Source of the DNA: Verrucomicrobiota bacterium
Lineage (GTDB): Bacteria > Verrucomicrobiota > Kiritimatiellia > SS1-B-03-39 > UBA6053
DNA length: 64,000 nt
Direction of reading: 5' to 3'
Assembly (NCBI GenBank): GCA_020831635.1
Contig: JAFIGC010000001.1
Span: 57,217-121,216 of the forward strand
The notes below the pieces were generated by a model. That model searched no databases. It saw only the letters and a list, made by a program, of their open reading frames with translations, and was not told the DNA's origin. Position 1 is the first letter of the stretch. The number at the start of each line of letters is the position of its first letter. Shown here piece after piece: positions 63,843 to 64,000 of the stretch. The translations under genes and the position numbers were made by a program.

Positions 63843-64000
63843 GATTTTGATGAATTCTCGGGTTGGTTGCGTTTCGGTCAACTTGCGTTTTCTTAAGGGT
63901 TTGGTCAAGTTTATATCCTCAATCCTTGAGAACATTGCAAAGATCTCATACGGCTGATTTTTCTAAGAGAGCCATGCTTTGGAATGTTTTGAAGTAAGCA

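Noticed and set aside
61440-63896. Very long open frame (818 codons) on the plus strand opposite the P-type ATPase
   Set aside because: It is Gly/His/Phe-rich with no domain pattern, and the opposite strand encodes a complete ATPase with all motifs; it results from high-G+C codon use.
1-64000. tRNA, rRNA and riboswitch genes
   Set aside because: No cloverleaf, rRNA core or known riboswitch consensus was recognised by eye; a covariance-model scan would settle this.

Overview
The window looks like a chromosomal segment of a free-living, probably aquatic, polysaccharide-degrading bacterium of the Verrucomicrobiota (Opitutales/Puniceicoccales-like). This is inferred from the gene mix: PEP-CTERM surface proteins, a prepilin-type protein of the H-X9-DG class, sulfatase and fucosidase genes each next to their own LacI-type regulator, beta-strand-repeat (autotransporter-associated) proteins and very large multi-domain secreted proteins. 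No rRNA, recognisable tRNA, phage, IS transposase or CRISPR array was seen. Most of the DNA is G+C-rich; one restriction-modification gene stands out as A+T-richer.

Region 1 (1-21263) is mostly housekeeping. It holds a secreted coiled-coil protein cut by the window edge, an outer-membrane barrel protein, quinolinate synthase (nadA), an MscS channel, a DUF2007 protein, a GH63-like glucosidase, an accB-accC-pfkB cluster, a GT2/flippase pair for surface glycans, a membrane hybrid histidine kinase, an M48 lipoprotein protease, two small envelope proteins, an RdgC-like protein, a zinc-ribbon Ser/Thr kinase, a stand-alone protein resembling the N-terminal domain of GspE/PilB, and pilB itself, transcribed divergently from that protein.

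Region 2 (21293-34869) is an accessory carbohydrate region. It contains three full-length LacI-type regulators, two PEP-CTERM proteins, a secreted beta-helix protein, a sulfatase, a prepilin-type protein and a GH29 alpha-L-fucosidase. It has been rearranged. A 300-bp intergenic block with a large hairpin is present in two perfectly identical copies, while the pilin and sulfatase copies around it have diverged, been truncated or been deleted. A remnant resembling a DMT-type permease also sits there. Two LacI genes overlap perfect or near-perfect palindromes at their start codons, and matching palindromes lie 70-90 bp upstream of neighbouring targets. Both intergenic gaps around the fucosidase consist of 7-bp tandem repeats that run up to, or nearly up to, the start codons.

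Region 3 (34917-59078) holds a single-chain restriction-modification enzyme (XamI-like nuclease fused to an N6-adenine methylase), a large secreted glycoside hydrolase with a C-terminal membrane anchor, an internally deleted LacI gene, and two giant secreted proteins (2909 and 2342 residues) on either side of a XylR-type regulator. One giant combines a degenerate C25-like module, an alpha/beta-hydrolase-like module and a sialate-O-acetylesterase-like SGNH module. The other carries a metzincin protease, PKD, PA14 and many Ig/FN3 domains. Both end in the same kind of about 110-residue C-terminal module.

Region 4 (59082-63842) returns to general functions: leucyl/phenylalanyl-tRNA-protein transferase (aat), a ferritin-like protein, a CitE/malyl-CoA-lyase-like enzyme and a P-type cation ATPase.

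The picture for regions 2 and 3 is a set of small, locally regulated sugar-utilisation modules, probably for sulfated fucose-containing glycans. Large enzymes act outside the cell or at its surface. The sulfatase and fucosidase lack visible signal peptides and may act inside.
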